Shown: positions 1 to 6,417 of the stretch, in pieces
How positions within the stretch are numbered: the stretch's first letter is position 1
Layout of the letters: each line of letters starts with the position of its first letter
NCBI GenBank assembly: GCA_902494545.1
Contig: CABUTP010000028.1
Location: forward strand, 1 to 11,282
Source: an uncultured Collinsella sp.
GTDB lineage: Bacteria; Actinomycetota; Coriobacteriia; Coriobacteriales; Coriobacteriaceae
Length of the DNA stretch: 11,282 nt
Direction of reading: 5' to 3'
The notes under the pieces: generated by a model
Databases searched by the model: none
Told to the model about the DNA's origin: nothing
Seen by the model: only the letters and a program-made list of their open reading frames with translations
Made by a program: the position numbers and the translations under genes

Positions 1-242
1 GCAAGCCCATCAACGAAGCCGTCCACCGCCCCGAGCTCTTTTGCGAGCGTTGCGGCTGCGAGCTCACCGACATCGCCACGCCCGAGCGCGTCGCCCAGGT
101 GCTCAATGCCGAGATGCAGGCGCTGGAACTCGGCACCGCACGCGTCATGCTCAACCAAGTCGACACGCTCAGCGACCCCACGATGGCCGACCACTTCGAG
201 GCAGCCCTCGGCCGCCCCGTCATCGCCACCAGCCTTAAGTAG
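1..242 (+). CDS. yqeC: C-terminal end of a YqeC-like selenium-dependent hydroxylase accessory protein (5' truncated by window)
   Basis: An open frame reads from base 3 to a TAG at 240-242, giving 79 residues whose start lies before the window. The peptide begins KPINEAVHRPELFCERCG and later has VMLNQVDTLSD. The NQVD stretch resembles the G4 (N/T-K/Q-x-D) motif of P-loop GTPase-like proteins, and the KPxNEAxHRPE stretch fits my recollection of YqeC, a small P-loop protein genetically linked to selenium-dependent molybdenum hydroxylases. The neighbours support this, because yqeC sits beside hyuA, yqeA and mocA in E. coli. The gene converges on hydA with only 12 bp between the stops. A different reading frame (41-238) is also open here, but it gives an Arg/His-rich peptide typical of a shadow frame. 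The family call is moderate, since only the tail is visible and the P-loop itself is outside. Confidence 0.55.
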   Translation, partial: KPINEAVHRPELFCERCGCELTDIATPERVAQVLNAEMQALELGTARVMLNQVDTLSDPTMADHFEAALGRPVIATSLK

Positions 243-254
243 CCGGACCCCCTG

Positions 255-1622
255 TTAGCGGGGCACGTAACGACCGGGCTGGGCTCCGGTGGGCTCGCCG
301 TCGCGCGCGGCCAGCACGCCGTTCACAAACACAGCCTTGGCGCGGCCATGTGCCTCAAAACCCTCGAGCGGCGTGTAGTCCACAGCCTGATGCTGCGTCG
401 CTGCGCTAATGGTCCAGCGCGCCTGGGGATCCCACACGCACACGTCGGCATCGGCACCCTCGGCAAGACAACCCTTGCGCGGGTACATGCCAAACACGCG
501 CGCCGGGTTCTCGCTCATCAAGCGGCAGAGGTCCTCGGGTCCCAGCTGTCCCTCAAAGCTCGTGGCAATCGCGACGGGACGATGCTCCACGCCGGGCCCG
601 CCATTGGGAATCGCGCGGAAGTCGTCGCGCCCGCGGTCCTTTTGCCCGTGCAGATTAAAGCTGCAGTGGTCGGTGGCGATGGTATCGATCTCGCCGGCCA
701 CAAGCGCCTCGCGCAGTGCCGCACGGTCGCCCGCATGGCGCAGCGGCGGGCTCATCACATATTTGGCGCCCGCAAAGCCGTCCTCGCCCTGCTCCAAATA
801 GCACGTATCGTCGAGCATCAGATACTGAGGGCAGGTCTCGACATAGATATTCTTCTGCCCGCGCGCCTTGGCGGCACGGATGGCCTCGAGCCCCAGCTTG
901 GTCGAAAGGTGAACCACGTTGACCGGTGCGTCGCCGGCCAGGTGCGTCAGATACAGCAGACGGCTCACTGCCTCGGCCTCGCACACATCCGGACGGCTGA
1001 GCGCATGGCCCTCGGGCCCGTGGATACCCTGCTCAAACACGCGCTTCTGCAGCTCATTCACCAGCGTACCGTTCTCGCAATGCACGCACAGTATGCCACC
1101 AATACGCTTGAGCTCCTCGAGCACCTCGAGCGTCTCGGCATCGTCCAGGCGCAAATGATCGTAGGCAAAGTAAGTCTTGAACGACGATACGCCCGCCTCG
1201 CGCATGGCTAAAAGGTCGGCGCGGTTGCGCTCGTTCCACTCGGCGAGTGCCATATGAAAGGCGTAGTTGGCCGTACAGGTTCCCTCGGCGCGATGATGCC
1301 ACTCGGCCAAGGCATCGGGCATGGTCACGCCGCGATCGGCCGTCGCGTAGTCCACAATGGTCGTCGTGCCGCCGCAGGCAGCCGCGCGCGTACCGGTCTC
1401 AAAGCTATCGGCTGTCCAATCCATGCCGGTCCAGCACTGCATGTGCGTGTGGCCGTCGATAAAGCCGGGAAACACCCAGCAGCCCGCGGCATCCTCGACG
1501 GTATCGCCCTCGGCCGGCTCGATCGCCGCGGCGATCCGTGCGATCTTATCGCCATCCATGGCAAGATCGGCGCGGCGAAGCCCCTGTGGCGTCACGAGCG
1601 CGCCGTTTTTGATGATGATCAT
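255..1622 (-). CDS. hydA: Dihydropyrimidinase / D-hydantoinase (HyuA-type cyclic amidohydrolase)
   Basis: This 455-residue cytosolic amidohydrolase opens cyclic ureides (hydantoin or dihydropyrimidine rings) to N-carbamoyl amino acids. All binuclear-zinc ligands of the family can be seen: DGHTH with H58 and H60, the lysine that is normally carbamylated in SSFKTYFAYD (K149), H181 in CVHCENG, H238 in VNVVHLS, and catalytic D318 in ATDHCSFN. The length matches the usual 455-465 residues. The ATG at 1620-1622 is preceded by AAGGAG with a 5-nt spacer, and that site overlaps the TAA of the MocA-like gene 9 bp upstream, so the two are probably translationally coupled. It is the last gene of the minus-strand run. 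In E. coli the equivalent hyuA lies in the ygeW-ygeX-ygeY-yqeA cluster, so a ring-opened purine-derived ureide is the likely substrate here. The exact substrate is inferred from context, not from residues. Confidence 0.93.
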   Translation of the reverse strand: MIIIKNGALVTPQGLRRADLAMDGDKIARIAAAIEPAEGDTVEDAAGCWVFPGFIDGHTHMQCWTGMDWTADSFETGTRAAACGGTTTIVDYATADRGVTMPDALAEWHHRAEGTCTANYAFHMALAEWNERNRADLLAMREAGVSSFKTYFAYDHLRLDDAETLEVLEELKRIGGILCVHCENGTLVNELQKRVFEQGIHGPEGHALSRPDVCEAEAVSRLLYLTHLAGDAPVNVVHLSTKLGLEAIRAAKARGQKNIYVETCPQYLMLDDTCYLEQGEDGFAGAKYVMSPPLRHAGDRAALREALVAGEIDTIATDHCSFNLHGQKDRGRDDFRAIPNGGPGVEHRPVAIATSFEGQLGPEDLCRLMSENPARVFGMYPRKGCLAEGADADVCVWDPQARWTISAATQHQAVDYTPLEGFEAHGRAKAVFVNGVLAARDGEPTGAQPGRYVPR

Positions 1623-1631
1623 AATTGCTCC

Positions 1632-2246
1632 TTATTGATTGATGCTGTTGGCCACGCGATCAAAATACGAGCAGGCGGCGATATGCTCCGTTATGCGTCG
1701 CTGTCCCTTGGCGGTGTCGACGTCCCACAGCTCGTAGGCACGCGCCTCGACCAGCACCACATCGGTACGGCCTTTGAGGATCGAACCGCCGCCGTCCTTG
1801 CCCTCAAGACACATAAGCGCATCGAACAGTTCCGCCGGAAAGAGCACGGGGCTCGAAGGCTCACCGTTGCACGCAAGACGTACCGGACGCTTGCGGCCAC
1901 GCTCGTCAAACGCGCGAACCATGGCCTCAAAAGAATCCGCACTCACAAGCGGCTGGTCGCCCGGCAAAAAGAGGCAACCTTTCCAGTTGCGTTCAACTCC
2001 CCACGAAAGGCCCGCACGGACGCTTTCGCTGCGCAGCTCGCCCTCGTGCAGCACGCACGGGCAATGCTTGTCCTCGCAAATCCGGGCGACCTCGGGCCAA
2101 CGCGTCGAAACCACGACGTCAAAGCTCCGGGGAACCGAATCGATGGTCCGGGCAATCAGCGGCTCGCCATAGATATCGGCAAGCATCTTGTTTGAGCCAA
2201 ACCGCTTGCCCTCGCCCGAGGCCATAATCACGCAACCGAGTTTCAT
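1632..2246 (-). CDS. mocA: MocA-like molybdenum cofactor nucleotidyltransferase (NTP_transf_3 fold)
   Basis: This is a 204-residue MobA/MocA-type nucleotidyltransferase that would add a nucleotide (CMP in MocA) to molybdopterin. The N-terminal nucleotide loop reads MASGEGKRFGSNKML (residues 8-22), a variant of the family's LAAGxGxRMGxxK. The metal-binding Asp is in LPGDQPL (D97). GEPSSPVLFP (128-137) matches the substrate-binding GxxGHPVLF region but has serines where MocA has GH. DVDT (175-178) is the usual C-terminal motif. The frame stays open up to 2366, but the extra 40 residues look unrelated. The ATG at 2244-2246 has GGGGAGG upstream at about 9 nt and begins the conserved MKLGCVIMASG. 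With the neighbouring yqeC-like gene it suggests maturation of a selenium-dependent Mo hydroxylase encoded nearby. CTP versus GTP specificity cannot be read with certainty. Confidence 0.82.
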   Translation of the reverse strand: MKLGCVIMASGEGKRFGSNKMLADIYGEPLIARTIDSVPRSFDVVVSTRWPEVARICEDKHCPCVLHEGELRSESVRAGLSWGVERNWKGCLFLPGDQPLVSADSFEAMVRAFDERGRKRPVRLACNGEPSSPVLFPAELFDALMCLEGKDGGGSILKGRTDVVLVEARAYELWDVDTAKGQRRITEHIAACSYFDRVANSINQ

Positions 2247-2283
2247 CTCCGCAAACCTCCCCTGGCTGCCTTGGACACCATAG

Positions 2284-2304
2284 TTGCTATACCCACCATA
2301 GCAA
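2284..2304. repeat. Small inverted repeat in the mocA leader
   Basis: TTGCTAT and ATAGCAA form a perfect 7-bp stem around ACCCACC, about 38 bp upstream of the MocA-like start codon. On the minus strand CTATGGTG occurs twice nearby. It could be an mRNA hairpin or an operator for an internal promoter. Nothing else in the sequence decides between these, and it may be chance. Confidence 0.3.
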
Positions 2305-2373
2305 GCTCGCACTCCGTCGGAACAGGCACGCACTCGTTTTCCAGCGAACGCCCCTTGGCTCCCCATAGCACAA

Positions 2374-2406
2374 AGGAGGGCACCCCGCGACGCAGGGCAC
2401 CCTCCT
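2374..2406 (-). terminator. Hairpin after carbamate kinase, possible partial terminator or processing site
   Basis: On the minus strand AGGAGGG pairs with CCCTCCT (7 bp). An internal TG/TG loop and a further CCC/GGG stem follow, and the 3' side continues with only TTTGTG. It starts 17 bp after the stop of the carbamate kinase gene, in the 177-bp gap before mocA. The stem is strong but the U tract is short, so it more likely attenuates transcription or sets an RNA 3' end than stops transcription completely. Confidence 0.45.
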
Positions 2407-2423
2407 CAATGGTGCAGATATGC

Positions 2424-3374
2424 CTACTCAGCGTCGCCGGTAAACGTGGTACCGGTCTTGCCGGCAAGGCCATCGCGCGCCTTCTCGAGCAGCGTGATGA
2501 GCGCCGTGCGGCCCGGCTTGCTCTCGGCAAATGTCGAGGCTGCCTGGACCTTGGGCAGCATGGAGCCGCGACCGAACTCGTTGGCCTCGGACAGACGCTT
2601 TACGTCAGCCGCGGTCAGCGTGTCGAGCCACTGCTCGTGGTCGGTGCCAAAGCCAATGGCAACCTTCTCCACGGCCGTCAGGATAACCAGGGCATCGGCA
2701 TCGAGCTGCTCGGCGAGCTTCTCGGCCGCAAAGTCCTTATCGATGACGGCGGCAGCGCCCTTAAGGTGGTTGCCCTGGGCCTTGGTGACGGGAATGCCAC
2801 CGCCGCCGCAAGAGATCACCACATGGTTGGACTCAACGAGCGACTTGATGGTGTCGAGCTCGACGATGTTCACGGGCTTGGGAGAGGCAACCACGCGACG
2901 GAAGCCCTGCTTCTCGTCGTGGATGAACTGATAGCCGCGATCGGCCTCCAACTCCTTGGCCTCGGCCTCGCTCATCCACGGACCAATCGGCTTGACCGGG
3001 TCGGCAAAGGCCGGGTCGTCTGCCGCAACCTCGACCTGGGTGAGCACGGTGGCGACACCCTTGTCGATATTGCGGTCGAGCATTTCCTCGCGCAGCGCAT
3101 TTTGCAGGTCATAGCCAATGTAGCCCTGGCTCATGGCGCCGCAAACGGACAGCGGGCAGGGAATGTACTTCTGAGGGTTAGAACGCGTGAGCTCGGCCAT
3201 CGCGTTGGCGATCATGCCCACCTGGGGGCCGTTGCCATGCACGACGACGACCTCGTTGCCTTCCTCAATCAGGTCGACGATAGCCTTAGAAGTCGTCTTG
3301 ACGGCTTCCATCTGCTCGGGAAGGTTGGCGCCGAGGGCGTTTCCGCCCAAAGCGACAACAATACGCTTAGCCAT
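2424..3374 (-). CDS. arcC: Carbamate kinase (ArcC/YqeA)
   Basis: This 316-residue amino-acid-kinase-fold enzyme converts carbamoyl phosphate and ADP to ATP, CO2 and ammonia, the energy-yielding step of carbamoyl-group fermentation. Signature segments are all intact: ALGGNALG (8-15), VVHGNGPQVG (44-53), SCGGGGIPV (188-196), VIDKDFAAEKLA (210-221) and GRGSMLPKV (268-276). The length matches the family (about 310). The ATG at 3372-3374 lies 14 bp after the ygeW stop. The upstream sequence GGGCTGAGAA offers only a weak ribosome binding site, so translation is probably coupled to ygeW. It follows directly a transcarbamylase that would release carbamoyl phosphate, as yqeA does in the E. coli cluster. 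No arginine deiminase gene is present, which argues against an ordinary arginine deiminase operon. Confidence 0.96.
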   Translation of the reverse strand: MAKRIVVALGGNALGANLPEQMEAVKTTSKAIVDLIEEGNEVVVVHGNGPQVGMIANAMAELTRSNPQKYIPCPLSVCGAMSQGYIGYDLQNALREEMLDRNIDKGVATVLTQVEVAADDPAFADPVKPIGPWMSEAEAKELEADRGYQFIHDEKQGFRRVVASPKPVNIVELDTIKSLVESNHVVISCGGGGIPVTKAQGNHLKGAAAVIDKDFAAEKLAEQLDADALVILTAVEKVAIGFGTDHEQWLDTLTAADVKRLSEANEFGRGSMLPKVQAASTFAESKPGRTALITLLEKARDGLAGKTGTTFTGDAE

Positions 3375-3388
3375 TTCTCAGCCCAGCT

Positions 3389-4591
3389 TTAGGCCTGGAA
3401 CCAACGGGCGGTGTTGCGCTCGTCGAGGGCCTTGAGGGTAGCGGCGGGATCGGCAACCTTCTGCAGGAACATCATGGCTGCGATGGCGTACGGCTTGTAG
3501 CTGGCCTCCTTGTACATGCCCACGCGGTGCATGTCGAAGACGTCGGCGTTGACCTCGCCGTGCTCGCAGGAGACGCCGGAGATGTCGGCGGGCAGCGGGT
3601 GCATAAAGATGGTGTCCTGGCCGTTGGCAGTCTTCTCCATGAGCTCGGTCGTGGAGCACCAGTCCTGATGGGTGGCGTTCTGGGCGAGCAGCTCCTTCTC
3701 GAGCGCTGCGATGCCGGCGTCGTCGCCCTCGGCGTACAGGTTGGTGCGCTTCTCCATGGCGGCAAACGGAGCCCAGCTCTTGGGGATCACGATGTCGGCG
3801 CCCTCGAAGGCCTCGGCCATGGTGTTGACCTGCTTAAAGGTGGTGCCGGACTCGGCGGCGTAGCCCTTAGCGCGCTCGACGACCTCGGGCATGAGGTCGT
3901 AGCCCTCGGGGTGAGCCAGGGTGACGTCCATGCCAAAGCGGGGCAGCAGGCTGATCAGCGACTGCGGGCAGGACAGCGGCTTGCCGTAAGAGGGCGAATA
4001 GGCCCAGGTGACGGCAACCTTCTTGCCCTTGAGGTTCTCAAGACCGCCAAACTCGTTGATGAGGTAGAGCATGTCGGCAGAGGACTGCGTGGGGTGATCG
4101 GAGTCGGACTGCAGGGAGATGAGCGTGGGACGGTGATCCAGAACGCCGTCCTCGTAAGCCTGCTGGACAGACTCGGAGACCTCGGCCATGTAGGCGTCGC
4201 CCTTGCCGATGTACATGTCGTCGCGGATGCCGATGACGTCGGCCATGAAGGAGATCATGGTAGCGGTCTCGCGGACGGTCTCGCCGTGAGCGATCTGGGA
4301 CTTCTTCTCGTCCAGGTCCTGCAGCTCAAGGCCGAGCAGGTTGGCGGCCTTAGAGAAGGAGAAGCGCGTACGGGTGGAGTTGTCGCGGAACAGCGAGACG
4401 GCCAGGCCCGAATCGAAGATCTTGGACGAAACGTTGTTCTCACGCAGCTCGCGCAGGGCGTCGGCGACGATGTAGAGAGCCTTGAGCTCATCGGTGGTCT
4501 TGTCCCAGGTGTGCAGGAAGTCGCTGCCGTACATACCCTTAAAATCGAGGCCGTTCAGCTGCTCGACGAGCTCGGTAAACTTAGCGTCCAT
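3389..4591 (-). CDS. ygeW: YgeW-type knotted transcarbamylase
   Basis: This 400-residue member of the aspartate/ornithine carbamoyltransferase fold belongs to the YgeW group, whose substrate was long unknown (E. coli YgeW is 396 residues). The carbamoyl-phosphate loop is LFRDNSTRTRFSF (67-79), followed by the YgeW-type stretch DEKKSQIAHGETVRET (94-109). HPTQ is at 166-169 and HPLP at 331-334. The TWAYSPSYGKPLSCPQS stretch (195-211) is in the region that forms the knot and second-substrate pocket in knotted transcarbamylases. The frame continues to 4777, but the added N-terminus is not protein-like. The ATG at 4589-4591 has AAAGGA at 7 nt. Placed between ygeY and carbamate kinase, it probably runs in the phosphorolytic direction, transferring a carbamoyl group from a ureido compound to phosphate. 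In the purine pathway the proposed donor is a ureido derivative of 2,3-diaminopropionate. The substrate is inferred from literature and context. Confidence 0.93.
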   Translation of the reverse strand: MDAKFTELVEQLNGLDFKGMYGSDFLHTWDKTTDELKALYIVADALRELRENNVSSKIFDSGLAVSLFRDNSTRTRFSFSKAANLLGLELQDLDEKKSQIAHGETVRETATMISFMADVIGIRDDMYIGKGDAYMAEVSESVQQAYEDGVLDHRPTLISLQSDSDHPTQSSADMLYLINEFGGLENLKGKKVAVTWAYSPSYGKPLSCPQSLISLLPRFGMDVTLAHPEGYDLMPEVVERAKGYAAESGTTFKQVNTMAEAFEGADIVIPKSWAPFAAMEKRTNLYAEGDDAGIAALEKELLAQNATHQDWCSTTELMEKTANGQDTIFMHPLPADISGVSCEHGEVNADVFDMHRVGMYKEASYKPYAIAAMMFLQKVADPAATLKALDERNTARWFQA

Positions 4592-4634
4592 GGAAATGTC
4601 CTTTCTAAAGATGAAACGATCGCAATGAGTAGAT

Positions 4635-4674
4635 GTGCTCCGGCATGCGCGTGTGGCTAGAACATGCGGAGCAC
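4635..4674. repeat. Bulged hairpin in the ygeW leader
   Basis: GTGCTCC pairs with GGAGCAC (7 bp) and, past one unpaired G, GCATG pairs with CATGC (5 bp), closing a 15-nt loop. It lies about 44 bp upstream of the ygeW start, in the 201-bp gap after ygeY. It has no U tract, so an mRNA structure or a protein-binding palindrome is likelier than a terminator. The core GCGGAGCA also occurs in the large inverted repeat between ygeX and ygeY. Confidence 0.4.
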
Positions 4675-4745
4675 CATGACGAGGACCCGCCACCGTTGAG
4701 GAAGCATGGGAGATAACGACCGCGGGCCCCAAGTCAACAGGAGGC

Positions 4746-4770
4746 GCCGGGGGCATAAACTGTCCCCGGC
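4746..4770 (-). repeat. GC-rich hairpin downstream of ygeY
   Basis: A perfect 7-bp stem, GCCGGGG/CCCCGGC, encloses an 11-nt loop, and the 3' arm begins 22 bp past the ygeY stop on the minus strand. No T run follows (the next bases are GCC TCC TG), so it is not a classical terminator. With the adjacent stem over the ygeY stop it forms a double hairpin at the gene's 3' end, a typical arrangement for mRNA stabilisation or pausing. Confidence 0.45.
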
Positions 4771-4771
4771 T

Positions 4772-4808
4772 CAACAAGATCGAGGAATGGGACTAGTCGA
4801 TCTTGTTG
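4772..4808 (-). repeat. Inverted repeat spanning the ygeY stop codon
   Basis: CAACAAGATCG and CGATCTTGTTG are perfect 11-bp inverted repeats separated by 15 bp. The right arm encodes the last codons of ygeY (N-N-K-I-D) and the loop carries the stop codon. In RNA this would fold over the termination site and could slow ribosomes or shield the 3' end. It stands directly next to the GC-rich hairpin at 4746-4770. Confidence 0.55.
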
Positions 4809-6178
4809 TTGGTCAGACCGGCGCGGAACACGGTGGCGTCGCCATCGGCCTGGCTCGGATCGTAGAGGTTCAGGGCAGCCACATACATGGCGGCAGCGGT
4901 GACCAGGTCGTCCTTGTAGGTGACCTCGTTGGGAGCGTGAGCCTGAGACTCGGCACCCGGGCCAAAGCCCACGCAGGGGATGCCGTAGCGGCCCTGGATG
5001 GAGACGCAGTTCGTGGAGAAGGTCCACTTGTCGCACAGCGGGCGACCGGTGCGTTTGTCCATGCTGAGCTCGCAGCCGATGCGCTCGTCGCCGAACATGG
5101 CCTTGTGGGCGTCGACGAGGGCCTTGACGTGCGGAGCGGTCTCCTTGTTGATCCACGTGGGGAAGTAAGCCTCGGTCTCGTAGACCTCGCCGGTCCAGGA
5201 CGGACGGTCGTACATGTACATGGAGACCTTCACGTCGTCGCCGTACTTCTTGGCGGCCGGCAGGTTGCGGATCTCGTCCAGGCAGGACTCCCAGGTCTCA
5301 CCGGCGGTCATGCGACGGTCGATGGAGATGGCGCAGGAGTCAGCGACAGCGCAGCGGCTGGGGCTGGTGTAGAAGATCTGGCTGACGGTGCAGGTGCCGC
5401 GGCCCAGGAAGCGGGCGTCCTCGAAGTGCTCGGGGTTGTACTTGGGGTCGAGCATCTTGACGAGGCCCTTGATGTCGGTCGACTCGTCGCAGCCGTTGTT
5501 GTTGAGAGCGCGGACGTCGGCGATGATGTCGGCCATCTTGTAGATGGCGTTGTCGCCGCGGTCGGGAGCGGAGCCGTGGCAGGAGGTGCCGTGGACGTCG
5601 ACGCGGATCTCCATGCGGCCGCGGTGACCGCGATAGATGCCACCGTCGGTGGGCTCGGTGGAAATGACGAACTCGGGCTTAATGCCGTCCTTGTTGTAGA
5701 TGTACTGCCAGCACATGCCGTCGCAGTCCTCTTCCTGGACGGTGCCGACGACCATGATCTTGTAGCCCTCGGGGATGAGGCCCATGTCCTTCATCATCTT
5801 GGCAGCGTAGGTAGCAGAAGCCATGCCACCCTCCTGGTCGGAGCCGCCGCGGCCATAGATAATCTCGTCGGTCTCGTAGCCCTCATAAGGATCGGCATCC
5901 CAGTTATCGATGTTGCCGATGCCAACGGTGTCGATGTGAGAGTCGATGGCGATAATCTTGTCGCCCTCGCCCATAAAGCCCATAACGTTGCCCAGGCCGT
6001 CGACTTTGACCTCGTCATAGCCAAGGCTCTCCATCTCGGCCTTGATGCAGGCGACAACCTCGCCCTCCTCGCAGGACTCAGAGGGATGGGAGATCATTGC
6101 GCGAAGAAAACGCGACATATCAGCACGATGGGACTCAGCAGCAGCCTTGATAGCGTCGAAATCGAGTTCTTTAGCCAT
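4793..6178 (-). CDS. ygeY: YgeY-family M20 metallohydrolase
   Basis: This 461-residue M20 peptidase/deacylase-fold enzyme belongs to the YgeY group, annotated as a selenium-metabolism-linked hydrolase. Zinc ligands and catalytic residues are visible: H81 and D83 in DSHIDTV, bridging D114 in RGGSDQEGG, the E149-E150 pair in TVQEED, E175 in STEPTDG, H201 in the dimerisation-domain segment HGTSCHGSAP, and H414 in ESQAHAPNE near the C-terminus. It is longer than E. coli YgeY (about 403), mainly around residues 225-270 and in the C-terminal tail. A TTG three codons upstream (6187) abuts the AAAGG site and cannot serve. The ATG at 6176-6178 sits 9 nt from AAAGG and is the start. It lies between ygeX and ygeW, so it probably hydrolyses an N-carbamoyl or amide intermediate that feeds 2,3-diaminopropionate to the lyase. 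The precise reaction is inferred. Confidence 0.92.
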   Translation of the reverse strand: MAKELDFDAIKAAAESHRADMSRFLRAMISHPSESCEEGEVVACIKAEMESLGYDEVKVDGLGNVMGFMGEGDKIIAIDSHIDTVGIGNIDNWDADPYEGYETDEIIYGRGGSDQEGGMASATYAAKMMKDMGLIPEGYKIMVVGTVQEEDCDGMCWQYIYNKDGIKPEFVISTEPTDGGIYRGHRGRMEIRVDVHGTSCHGSAPDRGDNAIYKMADIIADVRALNNNGCDESTDIKGLVKMLDPKYNPEHFEDARFLGRGTCTVSQIFYTSPSRCAVADSCAISIDRRMTAGETWESCLDEIRNLPAAKKYGDDVKVSMYMYDRPSWTGEVYETEAYFPTWINKETAPHVKALVDAHKAMFGDERIGCELSMDKRTGRPLCDKWTFSTNCVSIQGRYGIPCVGFGPGAESQAHAPNEVTYKDDLVTAAAMYVAALNLYDPSQADGDATVFRAGLTNNKID

Positions 6179-6282
6179 AACAGTCAACCTTTCTACAAGG
6201 GTTTACCTACAGGTAGATATTTCAGATAGATCACTTGTGCCAAGTAGCGTGAGGTCGAGCACCCCACAAGCAAGTGGACGTA

Positions 6283-6401
6283 GGGTGGCGGAGCATATGT
6301 TTGCTCCGTCGCGAGTTCCGCACGCAAAGGAAAGCACTTAATGTGCTTTCCGTCTTGCGCAGGACTGTTCGAGCAGGGAGCAAACATATGCTCCGCCACC
6401 C
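6283..6401. repeat. Nested palindrome: perfect 25-bp terminal inverted repeat with an inner hairpin, between ygeX and ygeY
   Basis: Positions 6283-6307 and 6377-6401 are exact 25-bp inverted repeats. Each arm is also a hairpin by itself, GGAGCA-6 nt-TGCTCC. The 69-bp interior carries another perfect stem, GGAAAGCAC/GTGCTTTCC (6329-6337 and 6343-6351), around TTAAT, with CGCAA/TTGCG outside it. The RNA can therefore fold as one long rod or as three separate hairpins. No clean target-site duplication flanks it (GGAC occurs on both sides but is offset by 3 bp on the left), so a MITE-like origin is possible but unproven. It fills much of the 239-bp gap between two genes of one operon and starts 16 bp after the ygeX stop. 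Confidence 0.85.
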
Positions 6402-6417
6402 GGACAGGTCAGGCCTG

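Noticed and set aside
1254..2195. 313-residue plus-strand open frame across hydA and mocA
   Set aside because: It crosses two well-supported minus-strand genes and has no recognisable domain.
2271..3392. 373-residue plus-strand open frame across carbamate kinase
   Set aside because: It is antisense to an intact kinase with every signature motif and shows no independent coding signal.
2424..4591. Arginine deiminase pathway (ornithine carbamoyltransferase plus carbamate kinase)
   Set aside because: The transcarbamylase has the YgeW-specific DEKKSQIAHGET and knotted-loop sequences. There is no arginine deiminase or arginine/ornithine exchanger, and the neighbours are ygeX, ygeY and hydA.
3527..4660. 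377-residue plus-strand open frame across ygeW
   Set aside because: It is antisense to ygeW, with repetitive Gly/Val/Leu/Asp composition and no start signal.
4706..6229. 507-residue plus-strand open frame across ygeY
   Set aside because: It is the antisense of ygeY. The translation is a Val/Gly/Ala/Asp run with no domain, as expected from high-GC third positions, and it has no ribosome site.
6283..6401. Insertion sequence with terminal inverted repeats
   Set aside because: The element is only 119 bp with no transposase frame and no exact target-site duplication, so it is recorded as a palindrome, with a MITE as one possible origin.
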